Assembly (NCBI GenBank): GCA_035550795.1
Contig: DASZOL010000050.1
Span: 40,722 to 104,721 of the forward strand
Reading direction: 5' to 3'
Source: DASRDR01 sp035550795
Lineage (GTDB): Bacteria; Methylomirabilota; Methylomirabilia; Rokubacteriales; DASRDR01
Length of the DNA stretch: 64,000 bases
Shown here: positions 24,813 to 33,441 of the stretch, in pieces
Numbering within the stretch: position 1 is the stretch's first letter
How the letters are laid out: each line of letters starts with the position of its first letter
Program-made: the position numbers and the translations under genes
The notes under the pieces: generated by a model
Told to the model about the DNA's origin: nothing
Database searches by the model: none
The model's input: the letters and a program-made list of their open reading frames with translations, nothing else

Positions 24813-26021
24813 TCATCCGGATCCTCGCGGGCTGGCCTCGCCAGGCCATCCGCGCGCGCGGTGCGCCCGGAGGTACGCCGGATCGAGCTCGACGCCCAGG
24901 CCGGGACGGGGCGCCATGTGGAGCTGGTCCCCGCGGAGATCCAGGGGGGAGTCGAGGCAGCCGTCGTACCAGGGCACGTTCGCCACGTTGTGCTCCAGAC
25001 GGTAGAAGTTGGGGACGGCCAGCATCGCGTGGGCGCCGGCGACGACCTGGAGGGGGCCCATGGCGTTGTGCGGCGTCACCGGTACGTGGTGGGTCTCGGC
25101 GAGGGCGGCGATCCGCATCACCTCGGTGACGCCGCCGGTCCAGACGACATCAGGCATCAGGTAGTCGGCCAGCCGTTCGGCGAGCACCGGCAGGAAGTCC
25201 CACCGCGTGTAGAGCCGCTCGCCCACGCAGATCGGCACCGAGACCTGCTCCCGCACTGCTCGGAGGGCTTCCAGGCTCTCGGGCGGGGTGGGCTCCTCGA
25301 ACCAGCCGATGCGGTAGGGCTCGAGCCGCCGGGCCAGACGGACCGCGGTGGGCACGTTGTAGTGTCCGTGCGCGTCGATGAGGATCTCCACCTCGGGGCC
25401 GACCGCCTCGCGGACCGCGGCGACGCACGCCACGCCGAACGCTTCCCCGGCGGCGGAGATTTGCCCTGCGAGATACCCCGTGTGGTACGGCAGCATCTCG
25501 TGGAATGGGTCCAGCTTGAGGGCCACGTGGCCGCGGGCCACGATCCGGCGGGCGGCCGCCGCGTACTCCTCGGGGGTCGCGCACGCAGGGTGGCCGTCCA
25601 GCGCGGCGAACCAGCCGTTCGCGTAGAGCGGGATGCTGTCTCGCAGCTTGCCTCCGAGGAGGTCGTACAGCGGACGCCCGGTGAGCTTGCCCTTGATGTC
25701 CCAGAGCGCGATGTCGATGCCGCTGATCACCGCCGTGGGCAGGCCGCGCGACCCCAGGTAGGTCGCCTTCCGGAAGAGTCGGTGCCACATCGCCGTGATG
25801 TCGGCGGGGTCGCGCCCGACGATCCAGGGCCGGAGGTGTCGGATGGCGTCGGCGACGATCAGGCTTCCGTTGCCCGGGAAGTTGGTCGATTCGCCCCATC
25901 CGTGGACGTCCGCGTCGGTGACCACCCGGACGAAGGTCCAGACGTTCTGGGGCTCCTCGTTGTAGGTGGCGGCGCCCCCAGTGGGATCGACGACGTAGAC
26001 CTCGACGTCGGTGATCTTCAC
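24813..26021 (-). CDS. Mandelate racemase/muconate lactonizing-family enzyme (sugar-acid dehydratase-like)
   Basis: The 402-aa enolase-superfamily enzyme has an N-terminal capping domain and a C-terminal barrel with catalytic K169 (ALKLDP), metal ligands D216 (LIDAHGHY, with H218), E242 (WFEEP) and E268 (GERLY), and the general base H318 (TPHNAMGP) paired with D291. The K-x-D, DAH and late H arrangement matches acid-sugar dehydratases such as galactonate dehydratase better than muconate lactonising enzymes. GGAAGG lies eight bases before the ATG. An MFS carrier and a small unknown protein lie just upstream on the same strand and may supply its substrate. Confidence 0.9.
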   Translation of the reverse strand: MKITDVEVYVVDPTGGAATYNEEPQNVWTFVRVVTDADVHGWGESTNFPGNGSLIVADAIRHLRPWIVGRDPADITAMWHRLFRKATYLGSRGLPTAVISGIDIALWDIKGKLTGRPLYDLLGGKLRDSIPLYANGWFAALDGHPACATPEEYAAAARRIVARGHVALKLDPFHEMLPYHTGYLAGQISAAGEAFGVACVAAVREAVGPEVEILIDAHGHYNVPTAVRLARRLEPYRIGWFEEPTPPESLEALRAVREQVSVPICVGERLYTRWDFLPVLAERLADYLMPDVVWTGGVTEVMRIAALAETHHVPVTPHNAMGPLQVVAGAHAMLAVPNFYRLEHNVANVPWYDGCLDSPLDLRGDQLHMAPRPGLGVELDPAYLRAHRARGWPGEASPRGSG

Positions 26022-26121
26022 GGCAGGACCTTCCGTCGCGTCCTCGGTCGCAACGCTGTTGGGGCAGGTCGGGGACGTCCGGAAGCGTCTCGAGCCGACC
26101 TGACCTGAGCGCGGCCGCGAC

Positions 26122-26415
26122 TCAATGGAGGCCGAGGAGCGTCTCGGCGACCGTGCGCTGGGCCGTGCGCAGGGGCTCGTCGGCGTTGCCGAACACGACG
26201 ACCGCCACGCCGTTCGGGACCCGGCGCAGCGTCACCACGCCGGCGGGTGTCCGTAGCCGCGCGTCGCGCCAGACGGCGGGTGGCGTCGCCCCCGGTCCCT
26301 GGAGCACGTTGTCGACCATGGCGAGCGCGGTGGGCAGTCCGGCGGCGGCGAGCCCGTCGAGGAGGGCCCCGAGGCCCACCGATCCGGCCCGCGGGACCAC
26401 CACCTCGAGGCCCAT
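26122..26415 (-). CDS. Small protein of unknown function
   Basis: This 97-aa soluble protein sits between the MFS carrier and the sugar-acid dehydratase-like gene, 12 bases after the carrier's stop and 100 before the dehydratase start. It alternates short hydrophobic strands with glycine turns (GLEVVVPRAGSVGLGALLDGL, then VPNGVAVVVFGNADEP) and ends TVAETLLGLH. It has no cysteine, signal peptide or membrane helix. Codon use matches its neighbours. I do not recognise the family. Its position suggests a role with the two flanking genes. Confidence 0.6.
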   Translation of the reverse strand: MGLEVVVPRAGSVGLGALLDGLAAAGLPTALAMVDNVLQGPGATPPAVWRDARLRTPAGVVTLRRVPNGVAVVVFGNADEPLRTAQRTVAETLLGLH

Positions 26416-26427
26416 GGCGCCGCCGGC

Positions 26428-27690
26428 TCACGGCTCCGCGACGGCCGGGCGCAGCCGGGCCGCCGCGGAGCACGCGCGTTCGTCGATGGTCAGGCTGATG
26501 CCCGCCGCGGCGAGGAGCTGGACGCTGGCGATCGCGAACGCGAGGCCGTAGCCGCCGCTAAGCTCGAACAGGAGCCCGCCGAGCCAGGAGCCAAGCGCGG
26601 CGCCGCCCTGGTGGACGACGAAGATCGTCCCGAACACCGAGCCGACCGAAAGCCGCCCGAAGATGTCGGCCGTCAGCGCCGAGGTCATGGCCAGGCTTCC
26701 GGACATGCTGGCGCCGCCGAGGGCCGAGATGACGAGAAGCCCCGCCGGGCTGTCGTGCACGAGAAACATCGCCACGAACAGCAAGGCCCGTGTCCCGTAC
26801 AGCCAGGCGAGCACCGGGCGGCGGCCGAAGCGGTCGGCGATCGTGCCGAGGATCATGGCCCCGACAAAGCTCGAGGTGCCGAGGATGCCGATCGCCGACG
26901 AGGCTAGCATCGCGTGGTAGCCGTGGTCGGTGAGCATCGGGACCCCGTGCGCCGACAGCAGGCTCATCGAGAACCCGCAGGTGAACAGTCCACCACAGAG
27001 CTGCCAGAACGGGGCGGTGCGCACGGCATCGCTGACCGCCGTGCGCTCGGTCGTCACCGCGTGGCGCGTCGTCGACCCCGCGTCCAGGCCGTCAGGTGCG
27101 AGCCCCATGGACTCGGGCGATTCCCGGACGACCCACAGGGCCAGGGGGAGGAGGACGATCGCCGCCCCCAGCCCGATGATCCCGTAGGTAGCCCGCCAGC
27201 CGACCGTCAAGATCAGCCACATCGCCACCGGGACCAGCAGGCTCATGCCGGCCATCGACGCCGCGCCGAGCAGGGAGAGCGCGGTCGCCCGCCGCTTGGT
27301 GAACCACCGCGACACGACGGCCGAGCCGACGACGTGGCCGGTCGCCGAGAGGCCCAGGGCGACCAGGACCCCGTACACCAGCGCAAGCTGCCAGAGCTGC
27401 GTCACGAGACCCGTGGCGGCGAGCGAGACGCTGAACACCAGGGTGCCCAGGACCGCGACCGGCCGTGCGCCCCAGCGCTCGACCATCCGGCCCACGAACG
27501 GCATGAACACCCCGTACAGGAACAGACTGAGTGACACGATCAGGGAGTAGGTCGCGCGGTCGGTGCCGAGATCCGCGACCATGGGCTTCAGGAAGGGCCC
27601 GACCGAGAAGCGGACACCGGTCGAGAGGAACACCATGACGGCGAAGGCGATGGTGACCCACCATCCATAGAAGACGCGCCCTCGCGTCAT
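26428..27690 (-). CDS. MFS transporter (monocarboxylate/oxalate-formate antiporter-like)
   Basis: The 420-aa carrier has twelve membrane segments. It opens RVFYGWWVTIAFAVMVFLSTG and continues SVGPFLKPMVADLGTDRATYSLIVS, the pattern of the OFA/monocarboxylate branch that moves organic anions. The loop between helices 2 and 3 has GRMVERWGARPVAVLG, and the second half has the related TIADRFGRRPVLAW. With a sugar-acid dehydratase-like gene downstream, a carboxylate is the likely cargo. ATG at 27690 lacks a ribosome site and lies nine bases after a strong -10 box, so the transcript is probably leaderless. Confidence 0.9.
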   Translation of the reverse strand: MTRGRVFYGWWVTIAFAVMVFLSTGVRFSVGPFLKPMVADLGTDRATYSLIVSLSLFLYGVFMPFVGRMVERWGARPVAVLGTLVFSVSLAATGLVTQLWQLALVYGVLVALGLSATGHVVGSAVVSRWFTKRRATALSLLGAASMAGMSLLVPVAMWLILTVGWRATYGIIGLGAAIVLLPLALWVVRESPESMGLAPDGLDAGSTTRHAVTTERTAVSDAVRTAPFWQLCGGLFTCGFSMSLLSAHGVPMLTDHGYHAMLASSAIGILGTSSFVGAMILGTIADRFGRRPVLAWLYGTRALLFVAMFLVHDSPAGLLVISALGGASMSGSLAMTSALTADIFGRLSVGSVFGTIFVVHQGGAALGSWLGGLLFELSGGYGLAFAIASVQLLAAAGISLTIDERACSAAARLRPAVAEP

Positions 27691-27699
27691 GTCGGGGCC

Positions 27700-27728
27700 A
27701 CTATAGCCGAGGGATCGAGGAGGGACAA
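27700..27728 (-). promoter_or_regulatory. Promoter of the MFS gene, probable leaderless start
   Basis: On the minus strand TTGTCC (27723-27728), 17 bases, then TATAGT (27700-27705). Nine bases separate the -10 from the ATG at 27690. This is the best sigma-70-like match among the five start-proximal promoters in the window. Confidence 0.6.
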
Positions 27729-27769
27729 CCCGCGCGGCGCGCGCGCGACGAGGCCGGCGCGCGGCGGCG

Positions 27770-29122
27770 CTAGCGCAGGAATTGCCGGAGCCCCTTCCGG
27801 AGAAGCGACTCCGCGAAGCCTCGCAGGACGCGGTCCTGGAGGTCGGTTCTGGGAGAGCCGAATGGCCCCCACACCCGGAACTTGACGCCGACGAGCCCGT
27901 CGACACGCTCGGTGAACGCCGTGCGCATCTCGCGCGGAGCGCGGCGAACGGCGGCGGGGGGCACGAGCAGGATGAACTCGTGGGCGAGCTCGCCCGTCCG
28001 GAGCCGGATCTCGCCGTTCCCGAGCACCTTGACGTCCCCCGAGACGAAGCGGACCACCGGCGTTCGCAACACGTCACCGGCGAGCACGAAGTCGATGGCA
28101 CCTTCCTGGAACCGGAGGTCGCGCAGCAGCGGCAGGCCCAGCGCGGTCGCCACCGTGCCGAGCACCGGAAAGCCGTAGAGCTGTCCGTCTCGGATCTCGG
28201 CGTGACCCTGGCCGGTCGTGCCCTCGGCGGTGCCGGTGAAGGTTGCCTGGGCCTCGAGCTGGCCGCCGAGGCTCCGGCTTCCGAAGGCCGCCAGGAGAGT
28301 CTCCGCGCGCGCGCCGCCGAGATCGAGGGACACCCCGTACTGCGCCGGACCGGCCAGGCGGACGGTCGCCTTGCCTCCCAGCGTGCCGTCCGCCAGCTGG
28401 CCGCGCAGGGGCTCGAGCGTGAGGTCGCCCCCGCCGAACCGGAGCGGGGCGGTCAGATTCCGCACTTCCACGCGCTCGGCGACGCGGAGCGAGGCAATCG
28501 CGAGCTGTCCCTTGCCGGTCAGGACGTTGCCCACTCGCGAGAGCGATGTGGCGACCTCGATGCCGCCGGCTCCGACGATCGGCCCCTTGCGCTCGCGCGT
28601 GACCACGAGCGTGCCGCGGGTCAGGGCCAGACGGGGCACCACCACGTCCAGCGTGGCTGGCAGCTCGCCCGGTGCGGGGGCGGGCAGGTCGGAGGGCGCC
28701 GGGGCGCCTCCGGAGCCGGGGGCGGGGGTAGCTCTCGCGGCCAGGCCCTGGAAGCTCCACTCGCCGCCGGCGCCCCGCGTCAGAGTGACGGTCGGCGCCT
28801 CCAGCCGTATCTCGGCGATCTCCAGCCTCCGGCGGAGGAGCGGCAGCAGACGTGGGCGCACGACCAGGCCCTCGGCCTGCAGAAGGTCGCCCGGGAGGCC
28901 CGGCGGGTTGCCGACCACGACCTGCCGGAACGTGGCGCCCGAGAACAGCGAGACCTCGAGCTGGCCGACTGCCACGGGAGCGCCCAGCGCGTCCTGGGCC
29001 GCATTGATCGCCGCGCGCCGGAAGGCCTCGGAGTCGAGGTACCGGGTGAGCGCAAAGAGGCCAGCACCCAGGAGGGCGACCACTCCGAGGAGGACGATGG
29101 CCAGGGTTTTGAGGGTGCGCAC
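27770..29122 (-). CDS. AsmA-family envelope protein
   Basis: The 450-aa protein has one N-terminal membrane anchor (TLAIVLLGVVALLGAGLFALTRYLDSE), then the AsmA-type VAVGQLEVSLFSGATFRQVVVGNPPG region near 50-75. A C-terminal AsmA_2-like part contains DGQLYGFPVLGTVATALGLPLLRDLRFQ. A proline/alanine-rich linker sits near residues 130-155. AsmA-like proteins form long beta-taco bridges in the periplasm and help lipid transport or outer-membrane assembly. At 450 residues this is a short member. GTG at 29122 has GAGGAAA seven bases before it. Confidence 0.87.
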   Translation of the reverse strand: MRTLKTLAIVLLGVVALLGAGLFALTRYLDSEAFRRAAINAAQDALGAPVAVGQLEVSLFSGATFRQVVVGNPPGLPGDLLQAEGLVVRPRLLPLLRRRLEIAEIRLEAPTVTLTRGAGGEWSFQGLAARATPAPGSGGAPAPSDLPAPAPGELPATLDVVVPRLALTRGTLVVTRERKGPIVGAGGIEVATSLSRVGNVLTGKGQLAIASLRVAERVEVRNLTAPLRFGGGDLTLEPLRGQLADGTLGGKATVRLAGPAQYGVSLDLGGARAETLLAAFGSRSLGGQLEAQATFTGTAEGTTGQGHAEIRDGQLYGFPVLGTVATALGLPLLRDLRFQEGAIDFVLAGDVLRTPVVRFVSGDVKVLGNGEIRLRTGELAHEFILLVPPAAVRRAPREMRTAFTERVDGLVGVKFRVWGPFGSPRTDLQDRVLRGFAESLLRKGLRQFLR

Positions 29123-29192
29123 GCGGGTTTCCTCGCAAGCTCTCCGCTGGCGGTAACCATCTCATGATAGCGCGATAGGAGTCCGGGCCGGG

Positions 29193-29216
29193 CGGAATCG
29201 ATGGCGGAATCGATGG
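29193..29216. repeat. 12-bp direct repeat, two copies
   Basis: GGAATCGATGGC occurs twice in tandem in the gap between the AsmA-like gene and dps. It contains an ATCGAT palindrome in each copy. No function is apparent; it may be slippage. Confidence 0.8.
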
Positions 29217-29314
29217 CCTCGCCGGGCCCGTCGAATCGTGAGAGCCTGATCGGGGTGGACGCGGGCGCGCGCCGGCCACCTCGCAGGCGATCGACACGCC
29301 AAGGGGGGGCCATC

Positions 29315-29794
29315 GTGGCAGTGAACATCGGACTGAATCAGCGACAGCGTCAAGGTGTCGTGGAGATCCTCTCTCGGCTCCTGGCGGACGAGTACGTGCT
29401 CTACACGAAGACGCGCAACTACCACTGGAACGTCGTGGGGCCGCAGTTCAACGACCTGCACAAGTTCTTCGAGGGGCAGTACGAGGCCATCGAGGAGTTC
29501 ATCGACGACGTGGCGGAGCGTGCGCGAACCCTCGGCGGGCCCGCCGTCGCCACGCTGGCGGAATTCCAGAAGCTGACGCGTCTCAAGGAGCATCCGGGCC
29601 GCTACCCGGCGGCGCGCGACATGTTGAAGAACCTGCTGGGGGACCACGAGGCCGTGATCCAGGTGCTCCGGCGGGACCTCGAGACCGCACTCGATCAGCA
29701 CGGGGACGCCGGGACGAGCGACTTCCTGACGGGGCTGATGGAGCGCCACGAGAAGATGGCCTGGATGCTGCGCTCGTTCCTGGAGGGCCGGTAG
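29315..29794 (+). CDS. dps: Dps-family DNA-protecting ferritin
   Basis: The 159-aa protein forms dodecamers that oxidise and store iron and shield DNA. All four residues of the inter-subunit ferroxidase centre are present with family spacing: H37 in NYHWNVVG, H49 in LHKFFEG, and D64 and E68 in FIDDVAERA. The Dps signature HWNVVG-x2-F is intact. GTG at 29315 is set by AAGGGGGGG seven bases upstream; the longer upstream frame is low-complexity. It converges on a Dpp-type importer and stands alone. I see no OxyR or Fur box in the short gap. Confidence 0.95.
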   Translation: MAVNIGLNQRQRQGVVEILSRLLADEYVLYTKTRNYHWNVVGPQFNDLHKFFEGQYEAIEEFIDDVAERARTLGGPAVATLAEFQKLTRLKEHPGRYPAARDMLKNLLGDHEAVIQVLRRDLETALDQHGDAGTSDFLTGLMERHEKMAWMLRSFLEGR

Positions 29795-29820
29795 CGGCGG
29801 CCTCGCTTGCGCGGGGAGCA

Positions 29821-29837
29821 CGGGACCGGAGGTCCCG
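29821..29837. terminator. Hairpin downstream of dps
   Basis: CGGGACC (29821-29827) pairs perfectly with GGTCCCG (29831-29837) around a GGA loop, between the convergent ends of dps and an ABC permease gene. A T-tract is lacking, so it is a weak terminator candidate. Confidence 0.4.
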
Positions 29838-29898
29838 GCCCTTCGCGCGCCGGGTGCATCCGGGCCTCCGCCGGCCGGCCGGGGCCGTCGGGGCCTGA

Positions 29899-30735
29899 TC
29901 AGGCGCGAAGATGAGGATCGAGGAAGTCGCGCAGCCCGTCCCCTAGCAGGTTGGCGCCGAGGACGACGAGGGAGATCGCGACGCCCGGCACCGTGGCGAG
30001 CCACCAGGCATTCGAAAGGTAGTCGCGGCCTTCGGCGAGCATGGCGCCCCAGGAGGGCTGGGGCGGCTGCACGCCCATCCCGAGGAATGACAGGCCCGAC
30101 TCCAGCAGCACCATCGTGGCGAACTGGCTCGACGCGATGACGAGGATCGGCGCGAGGGTGTTCGGCAGCACGTGGCGGAACACCACCCGGAGCTGGCTCG
30201 CCCCGAGCGCCCACGCGGCGTCGACGTACTCGAGCTGGCGAATCGTGAGCACGTTGGCCCGCACGGCTCGAGCGTGAAGGACCCATCCGGAGAGAGCCAG
30301 GACGCCGACCAGCGCGAACGGACTCGTCCCCACGACGGCGACGATCGCGATCGCCAGCATGATGACCGGGAAGGTGAGCTGGACGTCAGCGAGACGCATG
30401 ACCAGGTCGTCCAGCTTCCCTCCCAGGTACCCGGCCAGGAGCCCCACGAGCACGCCGACACCGGTCGCCAGCACGACCGCGCTCGTCGCCAGGACGAGCG
30501 AGATCCGCCCGCCGTAGAGGAGCCGGGCGTAGATGTCGCGCCCCAGGTTGTCGGCGCCAAGGGGCCGCGCCGACGTGCCACCGAGGCCCCACGGGGCCCG
30601 GAGGCGCTGGCCGAAGCTCGGACGGATCGGGTCCGAGGCCGTCAGGAGCGGCGCGCAGACGCTCGCCAGGACGACCGCGAGCAGGATGCCACCCCCGACG
30701 AGGACCAGGGGGTTCCGACGGCCGAAGGCGAACAC
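29899..30735 (-). CDS. ABC importer permease, DppC/OppC type
   Basis: The 278-aa permease has a first helix at about 10-32, the landmark LGADNLGRDIYARLLYGGRISL, the EAA loop DAAWALGASQLRVVFRHVLPN and the C-terminal SFLGMGVQPPQPSWGAML. GTG at 30735 follows TGAGGAGG, where the TGA is the stop of the upstream DppB-type gene seven bases away. It works with that permease and the Tat-exported binding protein at 31781. No ATPase genes accompany this importer. Confidence 0.9.
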   Translation of the reverse strand: MFAFGRRNPLVLVGGGILLAVVLASVCAPLLTASDPIRPSFGQRLRAPWGLGGTSARPLGADNLGRDIYARLLYGGRISLVLATSAVVLATGVGVLVGLLAGYLGGKLDDLVMRLADVQLTFPVIMLAIAIVAVVGTSPFALVGVLALSGWVLHARAVRANVLTIRQLEYVDAAWALGASQLRVVFRHVLPNTLAPILVIASSQFATMVLLESGLSFLGMGVQPPQPSWGAMLAEGRDYLSNAWWLATVPGVAISLVVLGANLLGDGLRDFLDPHLRA

Positions 30736-30742
30736 GGCCTCC

Positions 30743-31663
30743 TCAGCGGTAGCGGATGCGGGGGTCGACGACCGTGTAGAGGGCGTCGACCAGGAGGTTG
30801 ATGAGGACGAAGATGGTCGCCGAGAGGATGAGGACGGTCTGGACGACCGGGAAGTCCCGGAAGTAGATCGCGTCGACGACGAGCTTCCCCATCCCAGGCC
30901 AGGCAAACACTGACTCCGTGATGACCGCGCCCCCCAGGAGCGCGCCGATCTGCAGGCCTATCACCGTCAGCACGGGGATCGTCGCGTTGCGGAGCGCGTG
31001 CCGCAGGATCACCGCCCGCTCAGCCAGACCCTTGGCCCGCCCTGTCCGAATGAAGTCCCGGCTCAGGATCTCCAGCATGCTGGAGCGCGTCAGCCGTGCG
31101 ACCAGTGCGGTGGGATAGGCGGCGAGCGTGATGCTCGGGAGGACCAGGTAGGTCCAGTTCTCGAATCCCGAGGTCGGCAGCCATCGGAGCGTCACGCCGA
31201 ACAGCAGGACCAGCATGATGCCGAGCCAGAAGTTCGGCAGGGACTGGCCGAGAACGGCGAGGATGGTGCCCGCGTAGTCATAGCGGGTGCCCCGGCGGAC
31301 CGCCGCGACGATCCCGATCGTGACCCCCGCGACCACCGTCAGCATCATGGCGCAGAAGGTCAGCTGGAGGGTCGCCGGCAGCCGCTCCCGGACGACCTGG
31401 AGCGCGGGGGCGCGGTACTGGAAGGACTGCCCGAAGTCCCCTCGGAACACGCTCCGCAGGAAGATCGCGTACTGGACGTGGAGCGGCTCCTTGAGGCCGA
31501 GTTGGCGGTTCAGCTCGTCGACCGCCGACTGCGGGGCGCCCTCGGGCAGCAGCATCTTCGCGGGGTCGCCGGGGAGTACCCGGAGGATCACGAAGACGAG
31601 GACGGACATGCCGACCAGGGTGACGATCGCCTGGGCAGCTCTTCGCAGCAGATAGGCCTGCAT
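30743..31663 (-). CDS. ABC importer permease, DppB/OppB type
   Basis: The 306-aa permease opens MQAYLLRRAAQAIVTLVGMSVLVF and has LRVLPGDPAKMLLPEG near residue 30, LGLKEPLHVQYAIFL near 55, the EAA loop RTGRAKGLAERAVILRHALRN and the C-terminal ALYTVVDPRIRYR. ATG at 31663 is chosen because it starts at the membrane helix; an upstream in-frame ATG would add 25 glycine/proline-rich residues. The order SBP, B, C is standard. Confidence 0.9.
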   Translation of the reverse strand: MQAYLLRRAAQAIVTLVGMSVLVFVILRVLPGDPAKMLLPEGAPQSAVDELNRQLGLKEPLHVQYAIFLRSVFRGDFGQSFQYRAPALQVVRERLPATLQLTFCAMMLTVVAGVTIGIVAAVRRGTRYDYAGTILAVLGQSLPNFWLGIMLVLLFGVTLRWLPTSGFENWTYLVLPSITLAAYPTALVARLTRSSMLEILSRDFIRTGRAKGLAERAVILRHALRNATIPVLTVIGLQIGALLGGAVITESVFAWPGMGKLVVDAIYFRDFPVVQTVLILSATIFVLINLLVDALYTVVDPRIRYR

Positions 31664-31780
31664 CAGGGGGTCGGGGCCCGCGAAGCCCGACGCGCGGGGC
31701 CCACCGCCGGCCTCGCCGGCGGCCGGCCCCCGAGGCACCTCGGAGGACCTGGCCGGCCGGCGGACACGGCGAGGCTCGGA

Positions 31781-33322
31781 CTACCGGATACCGACGTCGT
31801 ACAGCAGGACGTAGTAGTCGCGTCGCGCCTGGAAGTTCTGGAGCTTCTCGCTCACGGCATAGATCGCGACGCTGTAGTAGGGCCAGATCTCGGGCTCGTC
31901 CTCCCAGAGCGCCTTCTCGATTTCCTCGTACTTCTGCTGGCGCACCTTGGGGTCGGGCACCCGGCCCTCGGCGATCAGCTCCTCGACCTTGGGGTTCGAG
32001 TACCGTGTGAGCTTCTCGGCCCCCGCCTTGGTGAACCACTGGCCGAGGTACCAGTCGGGATCGTGGGGCATGTGGGCCCAGCCCGAGAAGAACATGTCGT
32101 AGTTGCCAGCCGTGCGCGCCTCGCGGGCGGTGGCGATCTCCAGGTTCTTGATGTTCACGGTGATGCCGACGTCGCCGAGCATCGCGGCCACCGCCTGCAC
32201 GATCTCGAGCTGCTTCGGGTAAAGGTCCTTCATCAGCACGAAGTCGAGCGACAGGTTCTTGTAGCCTGCGTCCTTCAGGATCTGCCGCGCCTTCTCGGGG
32301 TCGTAGGCCTTCTGGCCGAGGTTCGTGTGGCCGATGAGGCCGGGCGGGATCGGGCTCACCACCGGGCGCGCGTAGCCCAGGAGCAGGTCCTTGATGATGA
32401 CGTTCCGGTCGATGGCGAGCGAGATTGCGTGCCGCACGCGCGGGTCCTTGACGGGGTCCTTGGCCAGCTGAAAGATCCAGCGCTGCGCTTCGATGGCCGG
32501 CGTGTCGAGGACCCGGACGCCCGCCGTCGAGCGGAGCGTCTGCACGTTGTCGGGCCACACGCGGTCGATCACGTGGAGCTCGCCGGCGCGGAGGGCGGCG
32601 ACACGGGTCGAGAGCTCGGGGATGAAGCGGAAGACCACCTTCTCGACCTTCGGGATCCCGGGCTTCCAGTAGGCCTCGTTGGCGATCAGGGTGATCTGCT
32701 CGCCGTGAGTCCAGCCCCCGAACTTGAAGGGCCCGGTACCCGCCGGCTTCTGGAAGAACGCCTCCTCGTTCGCGGCGGCGGTGTGCGGGAGGATGCCCAG
32801 CATCGTGAGGTGAGCCGGCAGCGAGCCAAACGGCCGCTTGGTCGACACGATGACGGTGAAATCGCCGTCCTTCCGGACGTCATCGATGTCCTGGTAGACG
32901 AACGCCTTGATCAGCTTCGTGTTGTCGCGCGCCCGTTTGAGGGAGTAGATGACGCTGTCCGCCGTGAACGCCGTGCCGTCGTGGAACTTCACGCCCTTGC
33001 GAAGCGTGAACCGCCACGTCGTGTTGTTCACCGGCGTCCACGATTCCGCAAGGCAGGGGACGAACTTCGAGTCGTTCGTCACCTCGACCAGCGGGTCGTA
33101 GATGTGCCGGAGGACCGACGTCGCCGAGATCGAGTAGTGGTTCGCCGGGTCCAGGGTCAGCATCCGCTCGGAGAGACCGGCCACGATCTCCCCCTTGCGC
33201 GCCTGGGCCGCCGCCGGACCTGGCCGGATGCCGGCGGCTGCGATGGCGGCGCCCGCGCCTGCCAGGATCTGACGTCGGGTGACGTTGAGCGACTTCGAGT
33301 GATCGGGAGTGGTGTAATCCAT
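31781..33322 (-). CDS. ABC importer substrate-binding protein, family 5, Tat-exported
   Basis: The 513-aa periplasmic protein carries a twin-arginine signal (NVTRRQILAGAGAAIAAAG near 13-31). The family-5 landmarks are LDPANHYSISATSVLRHIYDPLVE, CLAESWTPVNNTTWRFTLRKG, AISLAIDRNVIIKDLL and SGWAHMPHDPDWYL. GAGGAG seven bases before the ATG sets the start. It feeds the two permeases downstream. It is divergent from a flavoprotein-P450-hydrolase cluster whose substrate it may deliver. Tat export means it folds in the cytoplasm first, which is uncommon for the family but recurrent in this window. Confidence 0.92.
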   Translation of the reverse strand: MDYTTPDHSKSLNVTRRQILAGAGAAIAAAGIRPGPAAAQARKGEIVAGLSERMLTLDPANHYSISATSVLRHIYDPLVEVTNDSKFVPCLAESWTPVNNTTWRFTLRKGVKFHDGTAFTADSVIYSLKRARDNTKLIKAFVYQDIDDVRKDGDFTVIVSTKRPFGSLPAHLTMLGILPHTAAANEEAFFQKPAGTGPFKFGGWTHGEQITLIANEAYWKPGIPKVEKVVFRFIPELSTRVAALRAGELHVIDRVWPDNVQTLRSTAGVRVLDTPAIEAQRWIFQLAKDPVKDPRVRHAISLAIDRNVIIKDLLLGYARPVVSPIPPGLIGHTNLGQKAYDPEKARQILKDAGYKNLSLDFVLMKDLYPKQLEIVQAVAAMLGDVGITVNIKNLEIATAREARTAGNYDMFFSGWAHMPHDPDWYLGQWFTKAGAEKLTRYSNPKVEELIAEGRVPDPKVRQQKYEEIEKALWEDEPEIWPYYSVAIYAVSEKLQNFQARRDYYVLLYDVGIR

Positions 33323-33403
33323 GGCAGGCTCCTCGCGCGCGATGTGGGTCGTGAAGGGCTCGCTGTCGATCGACGCCTTCCAGTTCACAGGGCGGCGCGG
33401 GTC

Positions 33404-33433
33404 ATGTCAAGAGCCCCGACGCCCTGCTACAAT
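33404..33433 (+). promoter_or_regulatory. Promoter-like -35/-10 abutting the GcvT-fused flavoprotein gene
   Basis: TACAAT at 33428-33433 matches the -10 consensus in five positions and ends eight bases before the GTG at 33442. A weak -35, ATGTCA (33404-33409), lies 18 bases upstream. No ribosome site lies between the predicted transcription start and the GTG. Confidence 0.45.
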
Positions 33434-33441
33434 CGTCCGCC

